A stretch of DNA of 64,000 nucleotides from Strix aluco. Lineage: Eukaryota > Chordata > Aves > Strigiformes > Strigidae. The notes under the pieces are model-generated. The model did not search any database and had not been told where the DNA came from. It saw nothing but the letters and a program-made list of their open reading frames with translations. Shown one piece after another: positions 47,427 to 62,400 of this stretch (positions within the stretch are counted from its first letter, which is position 1; the number at the start of each line of letters is the position of its first letter). The stretch spans positions 12,074,948-12,138,947 of the forward strand of contig NC_133948.1 of assembly GCF_031877795.1 (NCBI RefSeq), written 5' to 3'. Both the position numbers and the translations under genes were made by a program.

Positions 47427-50400
47427 GTAAGAGAGTGCTTAGAAGGACCTTAGACACAAACGGAGACCTAGGAAGTTGTCTTTCCTATCCCTTGGGAAAC
47501 AGGAGCAATTTGTACTTAGGGTAGTTTGACTGTCCCACTTTAAAATGTCTGGAGAAATGAGACTTCCATCGTTTCCGCTGGGACGGTACTCTACAGTCTC
47601 TTGAAAGGGTTTAAAAGTAATTAAGACCTAGAACTGGGAGTCAGCTGGCTTCTGGGTAACATTCCCAGCTTTGTCCCAGGCTTGGTGTATGCGTGTCCTT
47701 GGGCAAATCAGTCTCTCCCTCAGATGACTCTTCCGTGAAATGGGTAGTGAAATAATTACCTACCTCACATAAGTGTCTGGAGACTACTGATTTGTAGGTA
47801 GTTTGAAGGTGCTGTTGAAGTGCAAAATATTAATACATCTCAAGATTATTATTTTTCTCGTATCCATTTTAAATTTTCTTTTTCTTAACTTCCCTTCATT
47901 TCTCTTAGTTCGTAATGTTTTTTATCACCCAAATGTGAAGGAAGAGGTGAGATTTCAAAGGCTGCAGCATCAAGTATCTTTTAATACATGATCTTTGTGT
48001 CCTTTGGGTTTACATCCTTCTGAAGGGGATCCTGTTTCTGCCCTGCAACATACGTAAGATCTGTGCATTTAATGTTGCTGATTTCTTGTTGTCGCTGTTT
48101 GTGGGAGTTAATTTAATAAGTAGTTTGATACACGTAGTCGTGTTAGTGGTATCTTATAGTCTGAGTTAATGAATTTCAAACTTTTTTGGAAGTTTGATGC
48201 TCGCTTTGAGACTAGAAGTAGTGGGGGGAGGGGGATGCGTACATTGTGTTACTTTTGTAGCAGCAGTCGATTTTCTACAGCAGTTGCTTTGCTCTAACAG
48301 GAGGGAAGGAATCGAGATAGGAAAACTAATCAAAAGGCTACCAGGCTATGTAAACGTAGGAATTGTGCCCCTGCTAGATCCCTTGTTGATAGAGGGACTC
48401 TTTGTTACTGAAATAGGTTAAGAAAATGTAGACTCTTTTTTTTTTTTTTTTTTTTAAATCGGCAATAATTAGGGACTGCAGATTTAGTGATGGAAAGTCA
48501 TAAAATGAAAATTTCATCTGTGGCTAGAAGTGAAAGTATTTTTCTTATTATAGCGCTACCTGGGATCGTCTGCCAATTTTTATTATTTTTATTCACACAT
48601 ACAGATTTCTGCTGTTGCTGTATGAAAGGTTGTTGTCAACAAGGGAAAGTGCAAGATACATGTTGAGTTCGATTTTTTTTTTTCCCACGAAGTTAATGTG
48701 AACAGGCAGGAATATTGTTATAGAAGTAAACAACAAAACTGTCTGCATATCTTTGTAAAACCAAAGTATGAATGAAAAGTAGAGACTCTTTCTTTAAGTT
48801 GCAGTATTCAGTCGTAGGAGCAGCCGAAGGAAGCTGGAAGCGTGATGTCTCTTTTGAGTGTCCTTCCCCTCATTCAGCAGCGCAGCAGGAGGGGTTGCTA
48901 GGCTTGGGGGACCCAGAGGGACCCCAACCAGTCTTTCCGGTTACACCGCCCCAGCCCACTTGCTGGAGCATCAGGTTTAACAGCCTGACTACAAAGTTCA
49001 GGCTATTTTCTGTCTGCAGTGCGTGAATTCCATCCCGTGCCCTCCCATTGGCGCAGCTGGGAAGTTGGGGGAGGAGAGGGTGGAGAACTTGTTTCCAAGC
49101 AGTTTTGGCCTCATACAATGAAAAGCTTTCTTCCCGCTAGGAGAAACTCCCACCAGGAAAATCTGCAGCTATTCAGTTCTCTCTTCTTCAAAGTAGGCTT
49201 TACCGATTGTGAAGAATGGTCGAACTTTTTTTCAGTAATAATTTGCTCTTCCATTGCACCTTCTAGTTGGGACCTTCAGAGCACTTTATTTGTATTAATG
49301 CAGTCTCCCCACCAAGTTGTGAGTTAGGACAGTATTTTTTCATCTTGCTGCTGGAAAATGTGTCACAGCAACTGAGTTTAGAGTCAGTCTTTTTGCACAG
49401 AGGTGCTTAAAGTTGGCTTCTTACGTCTGTGTTTGTGACATGAACCAAAAGGGTCTGACTTTCAAATACTCAGCAACTGTAAATCAAAGTGCCCTGACTG
49501 TCAAGATCTAAATAGGATTTTGGAAGGGGACATGCAGGCTTGAAAATTGTAGCTTGTATTTTCTGTTTTCTCTGATCGTTCAGTCATAATTTCTTCCTGA
49601 GGAAAAGCTGCCTTTTTAGCAAGTTGGAGAGAGTACTTACCAAGGTAGTGTCCCAGTTGGTGATCTGGTTCTTTGGAAGTTAAATATCACTACATTTGTA
49701 ATAGATCCACCACTGGGATATTTTTTTTTTTTTTTGGTTAATATTGTAAGTTTATTTTTAGTATTTATTTTAAGTGTTCTTATGTGTATTTTCTTTTAAG
49801 GCCAGACCACTTGAATGGACACATCAAACAGGTGCATACCTCAGAGAGACCTCACAAGTGTCAGGTAGGAGCTGGAGGGGTTTAGACTGATGTATGAGTA
49901 ATATTTGGCATTGCATTTATGTGTGCAGACAATCATGAAGTATCAGTAAAAATGCCATGTATGTATGAACTGGGATAAACGTTCGTAAATAACAGTGTTC
50001 AACAGTGACAGCTGCTTTACATCCCTCCTGTCCCCCAGCCCCTTGTGTCATCTACAGCTTTGGTCCTCCTGCCTTCCTCGCCTTCTACCAGATGTTCTTC
50101 CCTACTGCTCTTTCCCAGTCTCACCCTGGATCTCTTACCCAGCCACCTTTCCCTGGGCTCACAGTCAACATCACAAATGATTCCCTTTGGCCCCCTCCCC
50201 CCCCCTTTTTTTTTTTTTTTTTATTGCAGTTGTTGCCAGCAGGAGGCTCCAATGCTGACTTCATTTTTTTAGAATAATTTAAATAAAATTGGTAAATTAT
50301 CATAACTTGCAAAGATGCTCTTTCTATTTTTTTATCACATAGCCTTCAGAACATTGCACTGAGCAAAATTGGAAGCTTTTTTTTAACCCAGGGGGAATAT

Positions 50401-53400
50401 AGATAACAGCATCACAGTAGTCTTTGTAATACAATGTCATAATGTTGTATATAGTTTTTTTACAGTTAATAAGTTATTCATTAGAGTTTGAAAGATCAAA
50501 TCAAGAAAGATATTTTGTAATTCATCTGTAGAGAGATTTAAAAGGTGCCCGGAAGTATTAATTCAAAGTTGAGAAAAAACTTCCACTATCACATACTGTC
50601 TTCACATAGCTGTTGGGCAAACTTCTAAAACAGTTGTTGGGCTAACAGTCTCCATGCTTGGTCTCTGAAGAAAGATTTATTTAATTATTTATTTAAAGAA
50701 AGTTGGAGCAAGATAATTTTAATTTTCTTTGAAGACAGTGAAGTTTAGAGGATTTTTTTCTTCTGAAATTTTTAACCACATTTTATGAACCTAGTCAATC
50801 CTTCATGACTGCTGCCTCCTGATCTGCATTTTTTTCCCATCTCTTGATACACCTCTCCTATGTTTCCACCAAATTGTGACAGTTTTGAAACATTCTTCAA
50901 CTTTAATAATCCAGTGAACAGTTTGTCAGACATATAGAGCCAGCTAAAGATTTCTGTTGACCTCCATATGATCTGTGGGAGCCCAGCACCTTTGAAAATC
51001 AAGCCATAGAGCCTTCACATTGGTTTAACTGCATACCCTGTATAAATCCTTAGATTGGCTTAAGATTCTTAAGATGATTTAGGGGTTATAGATTTATATA
51101 AATTGGAAAATTCCACTCATAAAAAGACCTCGGAATTTGGGGATAGCAAGGGGTCTGGGTGGATGAACTGAGGACAACTACAAAATTTTTCCATAAGCAT
51201 GTATTTGTATGCAAGTATGAAAACCAATGTTTAGGTCCCAACATAAACAGAAACTCATCAGTCTTTTGCCAGTTGATATCAGGGTTACTGAACAAACACA
51301 GTTTATGAATAACGTTGATAGACATGAATTGTCCTTTGCCAATTTTATTATAGTTTTCTGGTTGATTTAAGAATATTAAATATAAACTCTGTAAGTATGA
51401 ATCAGAGGATACACTAAGAGCTAGAAAGTAAAGAAAGATGGAAGCTAAGGTTGTACAGCCAAGCTCAACTCCATCTCCTTCCACAGATGTATTTTGTGAT
51501 AACAATTTCTAAGAGCAGTCTTTCTCATTGTGTATTGTTTAAAGTGCCATAATACTGTATGCACCGTTCATTTCAGTTAAAAGGTATAGGCTATAGGTTA
51601 CAAGCATCAGGCCAGAGTTGAGGTTGTCATTCAGGCTTGGTTTGTTTTTGATTTTTTTGACTGCTTTGTTTAAATCATAGTTAAGTTAATTTTTCATGAT
51701 CTTAAGGTGTAGAAAACTTGTTGAAATAACTGTTGTGTGTCTTTGCAAAAATATTTCATAATATCCTGTCAGATGTAGAAAGTCTTCTTAAATATGCACA
51801 GATCTGATACACATGGTACAAACCACAGAAGGGATGCTATCACACTGAAAATTTGTTTCAAATCTGAAAATTGATGTATAAATTGATAAAGTTCTCCTTG
51901 TGATTATTTCATAACCAGTAACACTTCTGTTCCATGACATGTATCTAAACACAGAATCTGGCCACTAAGAAGGAAAATAGTGTAATATTGGCATGTTGTT
52001 TCATCATTTTCCATTCTCTTTTTCCATTGATTTTGTTTGGCAAATTAGCTCCCCATGAGAGCAGCCTGAACAGCATTGAGCATCCTTTTTGAATCTGTTG
52101 AGTTCCTGTTGAAAATTCCTGTTATTGTCATGCTTTGTTTATGTTTATTGCAAAAGAGAAGTATTCTGTCAGTAAACAGAAAAGCTTTCCAGAATCCTCT
52201 ACCATGATGCATTCTTGGAAGTGGTGCTCTTTACGATTTAAACAAAATCCACTGGGCGTTTACCTGAACCCTCACATATCTTTGCAAACCAGTGGATATC
52301 TAATATTTTGTTGATGTGACATCATGGTACATTTTGGGTTACCAGAACAAAAGTGTGAAGGTGTCAGCCCAACTTCAGAATAAATAAAATGAAACTATGG
52401 GAAGCAGGACAATTGTAAGCTGAGCATCACTGCAGCAGTTGTAATTTTCAGAGCTCACCATGTAATCCTGCACTCATTCCCCTAAAATAACAATTGTGCT
52501 TCACAGATCTTTTAAACTATCCTAAGTTCCAGCACCTGTAGCACCTGGTGCCAGACAAAGACCTAATTCCAGCTTTTTCATTATTGTTAACATAGACTCA
52601 GAATAGGGAAGGCCTCCACAGAGCCAAGGCAGATGAGGAATCAGATCCAAGAAGTTGCTCTGGTGTCCAGACAAGACACCAAATGACACTCTGGATCTTT
52701 TTGCCTGGATTGTTACAGTGGTCATTTTTTTTCTTTATTTTTTTTTAACCTAACAGTTGTTCTGGATGTAGGAGAAGGGGTAAGTCAGTTTTCTGGCCAT
52801 AATGGAATAGTTCAGTTTACTAACTTGTCATGGGAAGAGGTGAAGCTGGGTTGTTGTCTTTTTGAGTGTGAATGGTATGAAAGTTAGGCTGAAGTTTGGG
52901 AGGAAGTGGTGATCTGAAAATCTGTGGACGTGAAAGAACAAGGGGAGAATACAGAAGTTTGCTCCTTCTCAGAGACAAGAGACAGGTTGTTCTTCTGGAA
53001 ATTTAAATTAAAAAAAAAAAAAAGACAAAAATGCAGGTTAAGTTAAAGCACAACTTTTGACAAAAAAAAAAATCTATTTATTTAAGTAAACCTAAAATTG
53101 GCATCCCCAGTCCAGTGCTTTTCCCATTGATTTCAATGCAGAATGAGTTTCTTCCTGTCCTAATTTCTCTTACTTCCTGCCTATTAGCAGGAAAATGGCA
53201 GCCACCATGGAATAAGCTCAGAGACATCCACATCCATAGAAAAGTTGAACCTTCAAGAGGTATTTCTTAAACAATGTTTTTTTAAACTTTATATATTCTT
53301 TTTGATCTATTTATATACCTGTGCAATGTTTGATAGGAAAGCACTGGAGAGTTTTCTTCTATGATTAACAATTAATGATAAATACTTAGCACTCATTTAG

Positions 53401-56400
53401 TACTTCACATCTTTTGTAAAATAAAACTTTTTTTTTTTTGCTCTATACCTTTTATAAATATTAACTATTTGAATATTAACTTTGGGGTTTTCTTTAAACC
53501 TAGTCCTGTCTCCCATTGTTATGATTCAGCTAAACTGGTTCTTGCTTTCTCCACTGGACTTAATTTTTTTTTTTTTTTTAAGCTTCTTCGCAGATATATT
53601 TACTATATAGCTTATCCAAAGGTGAACTTTGCACAACTCAGCAGCAAGAGTGAGAAATCAAACACAGAAATGATCAAATTGCCTTTCCCTAAGCTTTCAA
53701 CTTGATAAGTTCAATATGGGACAGATACGGTTTTACTTCTGGCATCCCTGTATTTATGTGATTTGTCTCTGGTCTGCTTCATCAACTAATGCACTCCCAA
53801 TGCTTTTGTATGGACGCTTACTGTGGCTCAATATTTTAGACTTATTGATGATGGATCTCTTGGCTGTCATCCTTGATTGTCTAGTTATATATCTTTAGTT
53901 GATATCCAACAGATTGATTACTATCAGTGCTGGAATCCTGCCTTAAATGAGTGTTTACCTCTAAGAACATTTTAGTAAGTGAAAGCTGCACCTGTTTTGC
54001 TCAGCGCTGTGTACTGAGATTTCAAATGAAGAGAAATCTTTCATGTTCAGGAACTTGCCTCTTAATCTTCGCTACCTGTAATTTATGAATCTTTGTCTGG
54101 CGAGTTTAGTTAAACTGTGCATATCACAGAAATCCAGATAATTTTACTGTTGTCTTTTAAAGTTCATTAAGTCCTGATCCTCTGAGGTGCTAAGTCTTTT
54201 GCTTGCTGCAGAGTAGCCTCGGCTCTATGGGAGTTTACCATACTTAAGCATCTCAAAGGATCGAATGAGTGTAAAGCCTGTTGAAATTGATAGGTACTTT
54301 TCAGCTGCCTTCAATGTTTTTTTGATTAAGCTCTTGATTAACTAAATTATATAAAATTATATGGGTTATCCTCTTCTGTATTATCAATTTCACCTGTTTA
54401 AAGTTATAATTTTGGAATTTTGTTAGGATTGTTATTTTAACAAGGCTGTCTCTATTGAAACAGTTGTTTAATTACACACTGATACTTGAAAAGACAGAAT
54501 ATATCCAGTTCCCAAGTCACTTAATAGCCTCATATTATCTCTTAGGGGGTTCTGGTTATACATCTTAACGCTGCATTGTTTTATATAAAGGTGGTATAAA
54601 TGAAAGACTATACACTCTTGAATGTCACTGTTGCCCGCTTGGTCTGGTCATTCTAACGTATGTTTGCTTTTGTTTTTCCTCTGGCACTTGTGAGCAGTGG
54701 TTTCAGACTATATCTTTAGTAACTTGTACAGTGTATTGCTGGTGATTTATTTTCCTTCGCATGTTAGAGCGAGAGCAAGCCTTTCAGAACTGGCAGGCTG
54801 TTGTAACAGGTTATATACATAGTCTGCATGCCTGCCAATTGCTATGGGAATAAAAATGGGAGGGAGCCTTTACTCATCTTAGATGGATTATGTCTGGGAA
54901 GTGGGCAAGTAGAATCAATATTATCTTATGCCAAATCAAGCTTGTTTCATGGTAGTAAGTGTAATATGATACCTTGATCAGGGGTAAGTTATAAACAGAT
55001 TACAGTGTCATGCAGTTATTTTGATACCTGCTCAGTTCTGAGGCTTCACTTCTACAATTTGTCTGCACTGCTACTGTGAATACCAGGATGGCTCTTTTAC
55101 TGTCTTCCGTCATATTCTCATCCCAGCCAATTCTCTGATGCTTTGTTTGTATGTCTTCATACTCCAAAGGGATTCTGTGTACTGAAGTTAGATTGATCAG
55201 ATCAAAGAGTAAAACTTAGGAACATGACAGAGAGGACATTTTCGGTGGTCTGAAGTGTAACGGCCCAGTGAAATGGCAGAAATTACTGTAAATGGAGTGG
55301 TTTGTGCTATTTCTTTTGTTAAGTTTTTTGTATCTTCATCCTCTGAGAGGAGCTAAGGCCTTACAACTCTATCTTAAGTTTTACTCTCTATAGTATGCTA
55401 GAGCTGTTTCCTTGCTTTCTTAATTCTTTCAAGTAGTAACATCACATCTTGTGCAGTATGTTGGTAATCTGAATTTTTTATTTGTGGGAAAATGGCTTGT
55501 GCATCACGTCGTTTGTGTGTTTGCACAGGATCTAAGGTACTTACTCTAAAGAATACTAAATATATTCAACAATATCAGTGCTTTTAGCAGAGTTGATGAG
55601 TCACATGGTTCTCATTATACCTGCAGACTTGTAATGCTTCCTTTGCCACTCGTGACCGGCTGCGCTCACACCTAGCATGTCATGAAGACAAAGTTCCATG
55701 TCAGGTGTGTGGGAAGTACTTGCGAGCAGCATATATGGCAGATCATTTGAAGAAACATAGTGAAGGACCAAGCAATTTCTGCACTATCTGTAACCGAGGT
55801 AATGAAGAAACTTTTTTTTTTTTTATTTCAGTGGAATGGGACAACGCTTGAGGGAAGCTGTAAGGCTACGTAACTCTGTCTGCAACAGGAGGAGGTTATA
55901 CCATATATGTGTATATATTCTTTGTTCTTATTACTGAATGCTTAACCTTGAAACTGATGGAGCTATAGGTCTGGCCTTTTTACGTGGCTGATAGTTCCTG
56001 AAGAAACTCAGTTTAAATCTGAAGCAAATTGAAGCAAACTGTAGACAGTTTTAGGAATTTCATTTGCTAAGTAGCCAGATCCCTATAAAATAACCATGAT
56101 ACGTTGCCTTGCCACTACTCACCATACACCTTTTTTTTTCTATAGCTGGTTAGACTTGAGTCCTTGCGATCAGTTTGCAAGAAGAATTTCTGAAGTACAC
56201 ACCAAGTTGAAAATTTTACACTGTACATTAAAAAAAAAAAAAATCTACATTATGTTATCAGTCTTGCTTAACCTCCTGGTGCAGCAGTAAAGTCAAGCTG
56301 CTTCTCCCTCTTAACCCAAGAAATTGCTTTGTATTAATGTACATTTCTAAAACAAATTTTGTAAAGAGTGCTAGAAATGTTTTACCTTTATTTGTACAAA

Positions 56401-59400
56401 TACGCTTTTCATAGAATCACAGGATATCTCGAGTTGGAAGGGACCCATAAAGATCATCAAGTCCAACTCCCTGCTTCTTGCAGGACTATGTGAAACTAAA
56501 CCATATGGTTAAGAGCTTTTGAAGCTTTTCCGTCTGTTTGTGGTACTCTTCAATTGGAGAGAATTGTAAATTTAGGCTTTGTGGGATGTAAGGCAAGCTG
56601 GAAAAATAATTTTGAATGATTGATACACAACTTCAAAATATATTGTTGGCTCACACAGGCATACATACCTAGTAAGTGTAGGAAGAGGTTGCTGCTGTGT
56701 TTTGGAATCTTGTTTTTTTTTCTGATGAGTTGTTTTTTTATAATGTGTGTTCCATTTTCTAATTTAAGAGAGGTGAAATCTTTTGAGAGAATAAAGCTGT
56801 TCTGTATTTAATGTGAGGACTGTACAGGGAGCTTTTGGATGACTACAAGTTGATGAGTAATGAGTGACATTAAATTGCAAGGGAGGCATTTCCAGTAGTT
56901 GAACAGTCTGTTAGGTCCTGAAAGTGATGTTAACAGTTTGAGTGGCAAAGGCATCTGGGTTGAAAATCTTCAGATTCTGAAGCTCCAGGTGGATGGTACG
57001 AAATTAAGCTTGGCCTCCGTTTCAGCTGAAGGCCTGTCTTCTGAAAAACTGCTTAAGTTTATCCCAATTCTTTCTGTGGTAACAACATGGAAGATGCTAT
57101 CCAAGATCCAGGTGCTATCCTGCTCAACTTCAGTTGAAACTCTTACAGGTTGGGAGGAATTGTCTTGTTTCAGATTCATAAGCTTGAGTTTCAACTTAAC
57201 TACCACTGGATGTCACTGCAGCTCTGTCGAAATTCAGCCTGTGTGACAAAGATAGATCTGGCATTCAAACAATGAAATGACTAAATGGTTTATTCACATT
57301 TTACAGGTTTGAATGTACAGTGGAAATTTAAAATAAAATAGACACTTCTCTGTAGAAGGATAGGGAACCTGTTGTACAGAAAACTTTAAGCAACTACATT
57401 ATTCTTACAGTTTATTTCATGTGATGTCAGAGTCTGTTGTGAATTTGAGTTTACATCAGCACTTAGAAAACATAATTAATCTGGTGAATTATGGTTAAAT
57501 ATCTACCCAGTGTTAAAATTCATAGGAAAGGGAAGTTACAGATTGAATTTGTCAAACAACTGAGTTATTAATTTATTGTTATAAACTGTGAAATTTGATT
57601 ATAGATTTATGATCCATGACAGCAGAATTTTTAATCCAAAGTGTTCTAGCATCAAATGATAATGTTTATTGTTTTAAATAAATATAATTTAAATTGTAGA
57701 GCCTGTCAAGATAAAAGTATAGTGGAAAATTTCTGGATTAGAAACATCTATTTGATAGGTATTGGTGCAGTCAGAAGCTATGCACCATTCCCCTGATGGC
57801 AGTTGTGCTGTGGCTGTGGTGCTTGTGCAATGGGATTTTGTTTTAGTCTTCCCTCAGCTAATGTGCTGGTGTATTTTTTAAATTGGAATTTAGCTAGTTC
57901 TGGATATAGTAATTGTCAAGCTCTGCATGTAGTAATTGTCAAACAAGAATGCTCAAGCTGCTTGTAGAGGGAGTTTTGGATGTTGTCCCACCAAAAAAAA
58001 AGTGGATGAAAAGGTGACTCGTACACAGCTGAACATATCCTGGTGTTAAAGACAGAGCTTAGAATCCCTCAATTTATCCCATCAGACTGAAGGCTTTTCC
58101 GTGGAACTTAATCAAGTGTCTCATGTTCTTTTAAAGGTTTAAAGGATTTAGGAGATGGGGAACTCAGTACCTGGCTGAAGGCAGTAGCCACTGGTTCACA
58201 ATGTCATGCGTGTACCCATTTGCTGATTTTATTTATTTTACAAAATGACAGTGTAATGTCCAAAAATTACCATCTGTGACTTGATGTTTTTTCTGGGTTA
58301 TTTTCTTACTTAGGGTCTTTATGTTTAGAATAATTAGGGAAGCAATTAAATCTTGTTAAATCAGGGAAGCTGTGCAATGTGGTGGTGTTCTGGGATTTTC
58401 TGTTTGTTTGTTTTTTTAAAAGAATTCATCTAAAATGTGCTTATGAAAACTAATCCTCAATCCTCACTTTTTAAGCAAATTCTCTTTAATCAGTTTAAGT
58501 AAAAAAGACCTGTTCCTGCTTTGTTGTTACATAATCTTTGTATTACTGTCCTTATGAACTTCATTTGCTTGTGTGGGCTTTTTCAAAGAATTTAAGAGAG
58601 TAATGACTTTGTCAAGTCTAGAAGTGGTACTTTGTAATAACATATGCAACTCAGAAGATTCATTTTCTGTTTCAGACACACATTGTTTGTTTCACAGAAA
58701 TCAAATTAGGAGAAAGGTAAATATTCCAAGTTAGATGGAATTTTTCTTACAATAAGATAGAATTCTGGTATATTTCATGGTGGATACAGAGTTGATTAAA
58801 GCAAGACACACTTTCTGCATGTTTCAGCTAAATCCAAATTAGAATTTTTGAAAAAGGAGCATCCTGCAATTATTTCTATAGTCTGTCTCCTTATAGATGT
58901 TGTCTAAGAGATCAAGGGGTAGGTCCCGTTTACATAAAGCAGATCATTTCCTCTCTATGCATGTTTTAAATGTTCATTCTTCTGGTATGAAGAAATAATC
59001 TGCTCTGCAAAGCTGAGAGATGTGTATGGGTAAAGCAATAAATACATTCCTCCTTTAAAAAATACTGCCACTTTATCCTCTGCATTAGCCTGACTTTGTT
59101 TTTAAAGAGATTTTTAAAAGTAAAGGATTATTGTCTATGAATCTCCCATCTTCCTAGGACAGGCATTCATAATTAAGGTCTGGTGGGGGAAAAAAAAAAA
59201 AAAGGGCCAGTGCTAAGTGCTTCAGTAAAAAAATTAGGATAAAAACAACAAAGAAAAAAGATCTCACTTTAAACAGTTTCCTATGAAGTGGTTGGCATTC
59301 TTACTGCTTTGATGGAAGTTGATGACTCACATGTTCATCTGCCAAGTGCATAAAGGGGAGCTAATACACTTTGCAGGCAGTTTTCATTATATAAAACAAT

Positions 59401-62400
59401 GTACTCTACAAATAGAATTGCAGAGTTCAGAAAAAATATTGTATAGCAGAGATTACAACTTCAGATTTTCCTGTGTTAATTGTGGTATAGAAAAACCCTG
59501 AATACCTGTATGTAATCCTTTTTTAATGGTTGGCAGTGAGATTTTAATGCACTGCTACATAAGAAGACTCATCTCAGCTGGCATGTGGCTATTAGACACA
59601 TGTATGAAATAAGGGAACTACCTTGTAGTTGAAAGTATCACCATTATATCTGTACATTGTGTCCTTTACCAGTCAAGCACTGGTTCTTTCCATGTCTACA
59701 GTGAACTTTTGGTATTTGGAAAAATATATTCTTTTGTGACCCAGTGAGATATTCAGTACAGCATTTTGTGTCTGAGGGTGTCTTGCATTATTTCGGAGGA
59801 TAATATCCTTACATTAATTGCCTGGATGACTTGGTCTAGGTGATTCTGCCCCATTGTATTTTGAGAGTTGTACATTCTTGGTTTCTTCAATTGTGATGTA
59901 GCTACTTTTCTGTACTTTCATCTTCAACTCAGGGGTCTACAGTAACTATCTCTTCATTCTCAGCAACCTGCCCTTTTTCCCCTTCAGCAGGTTGCTGCGG
60001 AGTTCTGCTTTGCTCTGCAGGTCCTGTATATATAATTCTTAATAACCCCTGAACACTCTTTGATCCTGGCTTCTAAGAAGGGTCTGGGTAGAGTGATATT
60101 CTGTTGGGTAGGCACAGCAAATTCTAGTGTAAAGCCACATTCATTATTAAATTCAGCACCTGAAACTAACAACTGTCAGAAAATCCACCCCACAGAGGTG
60201 TGCCAGTATTGGTTTTGCATCCTTCCTAATATATTATTATATATCATCAAATGTAAATGCAGTTATATCATGATAAAAATGGCTTTACAGTAGTATATTC
60301 ATATTTAAAGTGAAGCATTGGTATGAAATTCTCTTGCAAGGACTTGTGCTGTAAACGCTGTATTGATTTAAAAAAATCTAGGTCTTGGGTTTTCTCTGTC
60401 CAGGAAGGGAACCTGGAACTCTGTGTCTGTGATGGTGAAACTTGTGTTGTGTTCTCAGTTAAAGAAAAATGTTTCTAACATGGAAGTGCTATAATATTCT
60501 GTTCAAAATTTAATAAAAAATCAGGGTGGTTGTTGATAGCCTTACCTTTATAGGAAGTTTTTAAAACTCTGTCCTCCTTGTGCCTAATACATGATCCAAA
60601 TGTACTAGTACTAAATGCAAATCTTACTAAAATCTGAATTTAAAAACATTCCAAAATATATGTGAGATAACTTATTGCATTAAAGGAAAATGCCATATTT
60701 GTGAGACTTCAAAAACAATTTTAAAAAGCACATGCACAAATGTAAATAACTGTTTTGTTCAGAAATCAGTTGTATGAAATATGTTTTTAATTTCAGTGGT
60801 TTGGGCTTACAGATCAGAGCTAAGAGAAATATTGAAATTTAGGGGTTTTTGTTAACTGCAGAAAAAATGTGAGGAGTTTTAGGATGTTTTTTAAAACTCA
60901 GGATGAGCTGAACAGAGGAAATGTTCTTCAAAAATTACTATAGAACAAAATTGTGTACCTTAAAAACTCAGCTTTCTGCCTTCTACAAGTCACTATAAAT
61001 GCTAGAAACCCAAGAGGAAAGCATACTAAATATCAAAGGAGGGTGTTACGAAATGGCGTCCCTTCAAATCTTAACAGCATAAACTAAACTGATTTGAACT
61101 ATCTTCCAAAGTATCATCAGATGATGAAGGCATTTTAAATTAAAATACATAAACCAGCACAAAAATGGTGAAGAGACATGGGTGCCTTTTTGTATCATGT
61201 CTTTTCTGCCTTCTTTTACAGAAAGTTTCACGTCACCTGCTAGGTTTGCTTACATAAAATTTGTTTCTCAAGGAGGCTGTTCTTTCATCATGACTTCCAA
61301 AAAACAAATGAAGTCTAATGAAATGTATGCATTGCATTCATTGCCTTATGATGTCTAGGAATCCTACGTAAGCATGTTGTAGGTAACCAGAAATCAAGCT
61401 AGTGTAATGGCAACTTTGTAATAGGGAGTAGGAGCATGAGAAAGATTAAAAGAACAGGGAAGGCAGATGTGTGTCTTTGCTGGTGGCAGGATCTCATCTC
61501 CTTTTATCTTGTTTAGGTTTCTCCTCTGCCTCCTACTTAAAGGTCCATGTTAAAACCCACCACGGTGTTCCCCTTCCCCAGGTCTCCAGGCACCAGGAGT
61601 CCATCCCGAATGGGGGAGCAGCGTTCCACTGCGTCAGGACCTATGGCATCAAAGGCAAGAGACTCGCTGCTCTGCACCTTGCTGCTCTGTGCAGAACTTT
61701 GTGTTGTGGGGTGCTGGGCTGGGCATGAGAAAGGGGAGGGAGGAAGGACAGGGAAAATGCTGGAGAGAAGCTTAGGGAGATGCAGAGAAATTACGTAGCA
61801 TCACATAGTATGTAATATCTGTCCTTGGATAGCCTATTTAACAAGTCTGGGGGAAGGAGATGGACATGCAAGGAGGGTACATGAATTTTTGGCAGCTTCT
61901 TTGATTTTAGAGGTTGAAAAAGCCACGTTAGTTCATCTTGACCATCTTCCTAGCAGCAGTCAGTATTTGAATTTTGCCTGAGGGGTGCAGATCCTTGACG
62001 GTTCCTTAGTCCCTCTATACTTGAATCTCGCGTCAGTCAAACCATGTTTCTGATTTCTGGGGAAGGATGGGGGAGCTGCAGAATGCAATTCATAAAGATT
62101 TCCTGAGCGGTGAAAGCAGTATTCATCCTCAGGTTGATTAGGAGCCATGCAACTATCTGTAATTAAACTTACACTTTTTAATGCTGTTGTTGGGGAGGAG
62201 AGGTAGAGGGTGATAATAGTCCTGTTACTTTTTTTGGTTTTTAACCTGCATTTAACTTCTGGGGAAAAAATGGAAAAAATATGTTATTCTAAGAATAGCT
62301 AAAGAGTATTTAACTTCTGAATATGTAAAGTTGTGTGTTAATCTGTGTAGAACAGGTTGCTTTTCACTTCTTGGTTTGAGCTGTCAGTATTCCTGGTGAA

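Noticed and set aside
50191-50230. Pyrimidine tract plus CAG, looking like a strong acceptor in PATZ1 intron 2
   Set aside because: The following sequence has no conserved PATZ1 residues and exon 2 to exon 3 joins perfectly. It is best seen as a homopolymer repeat.
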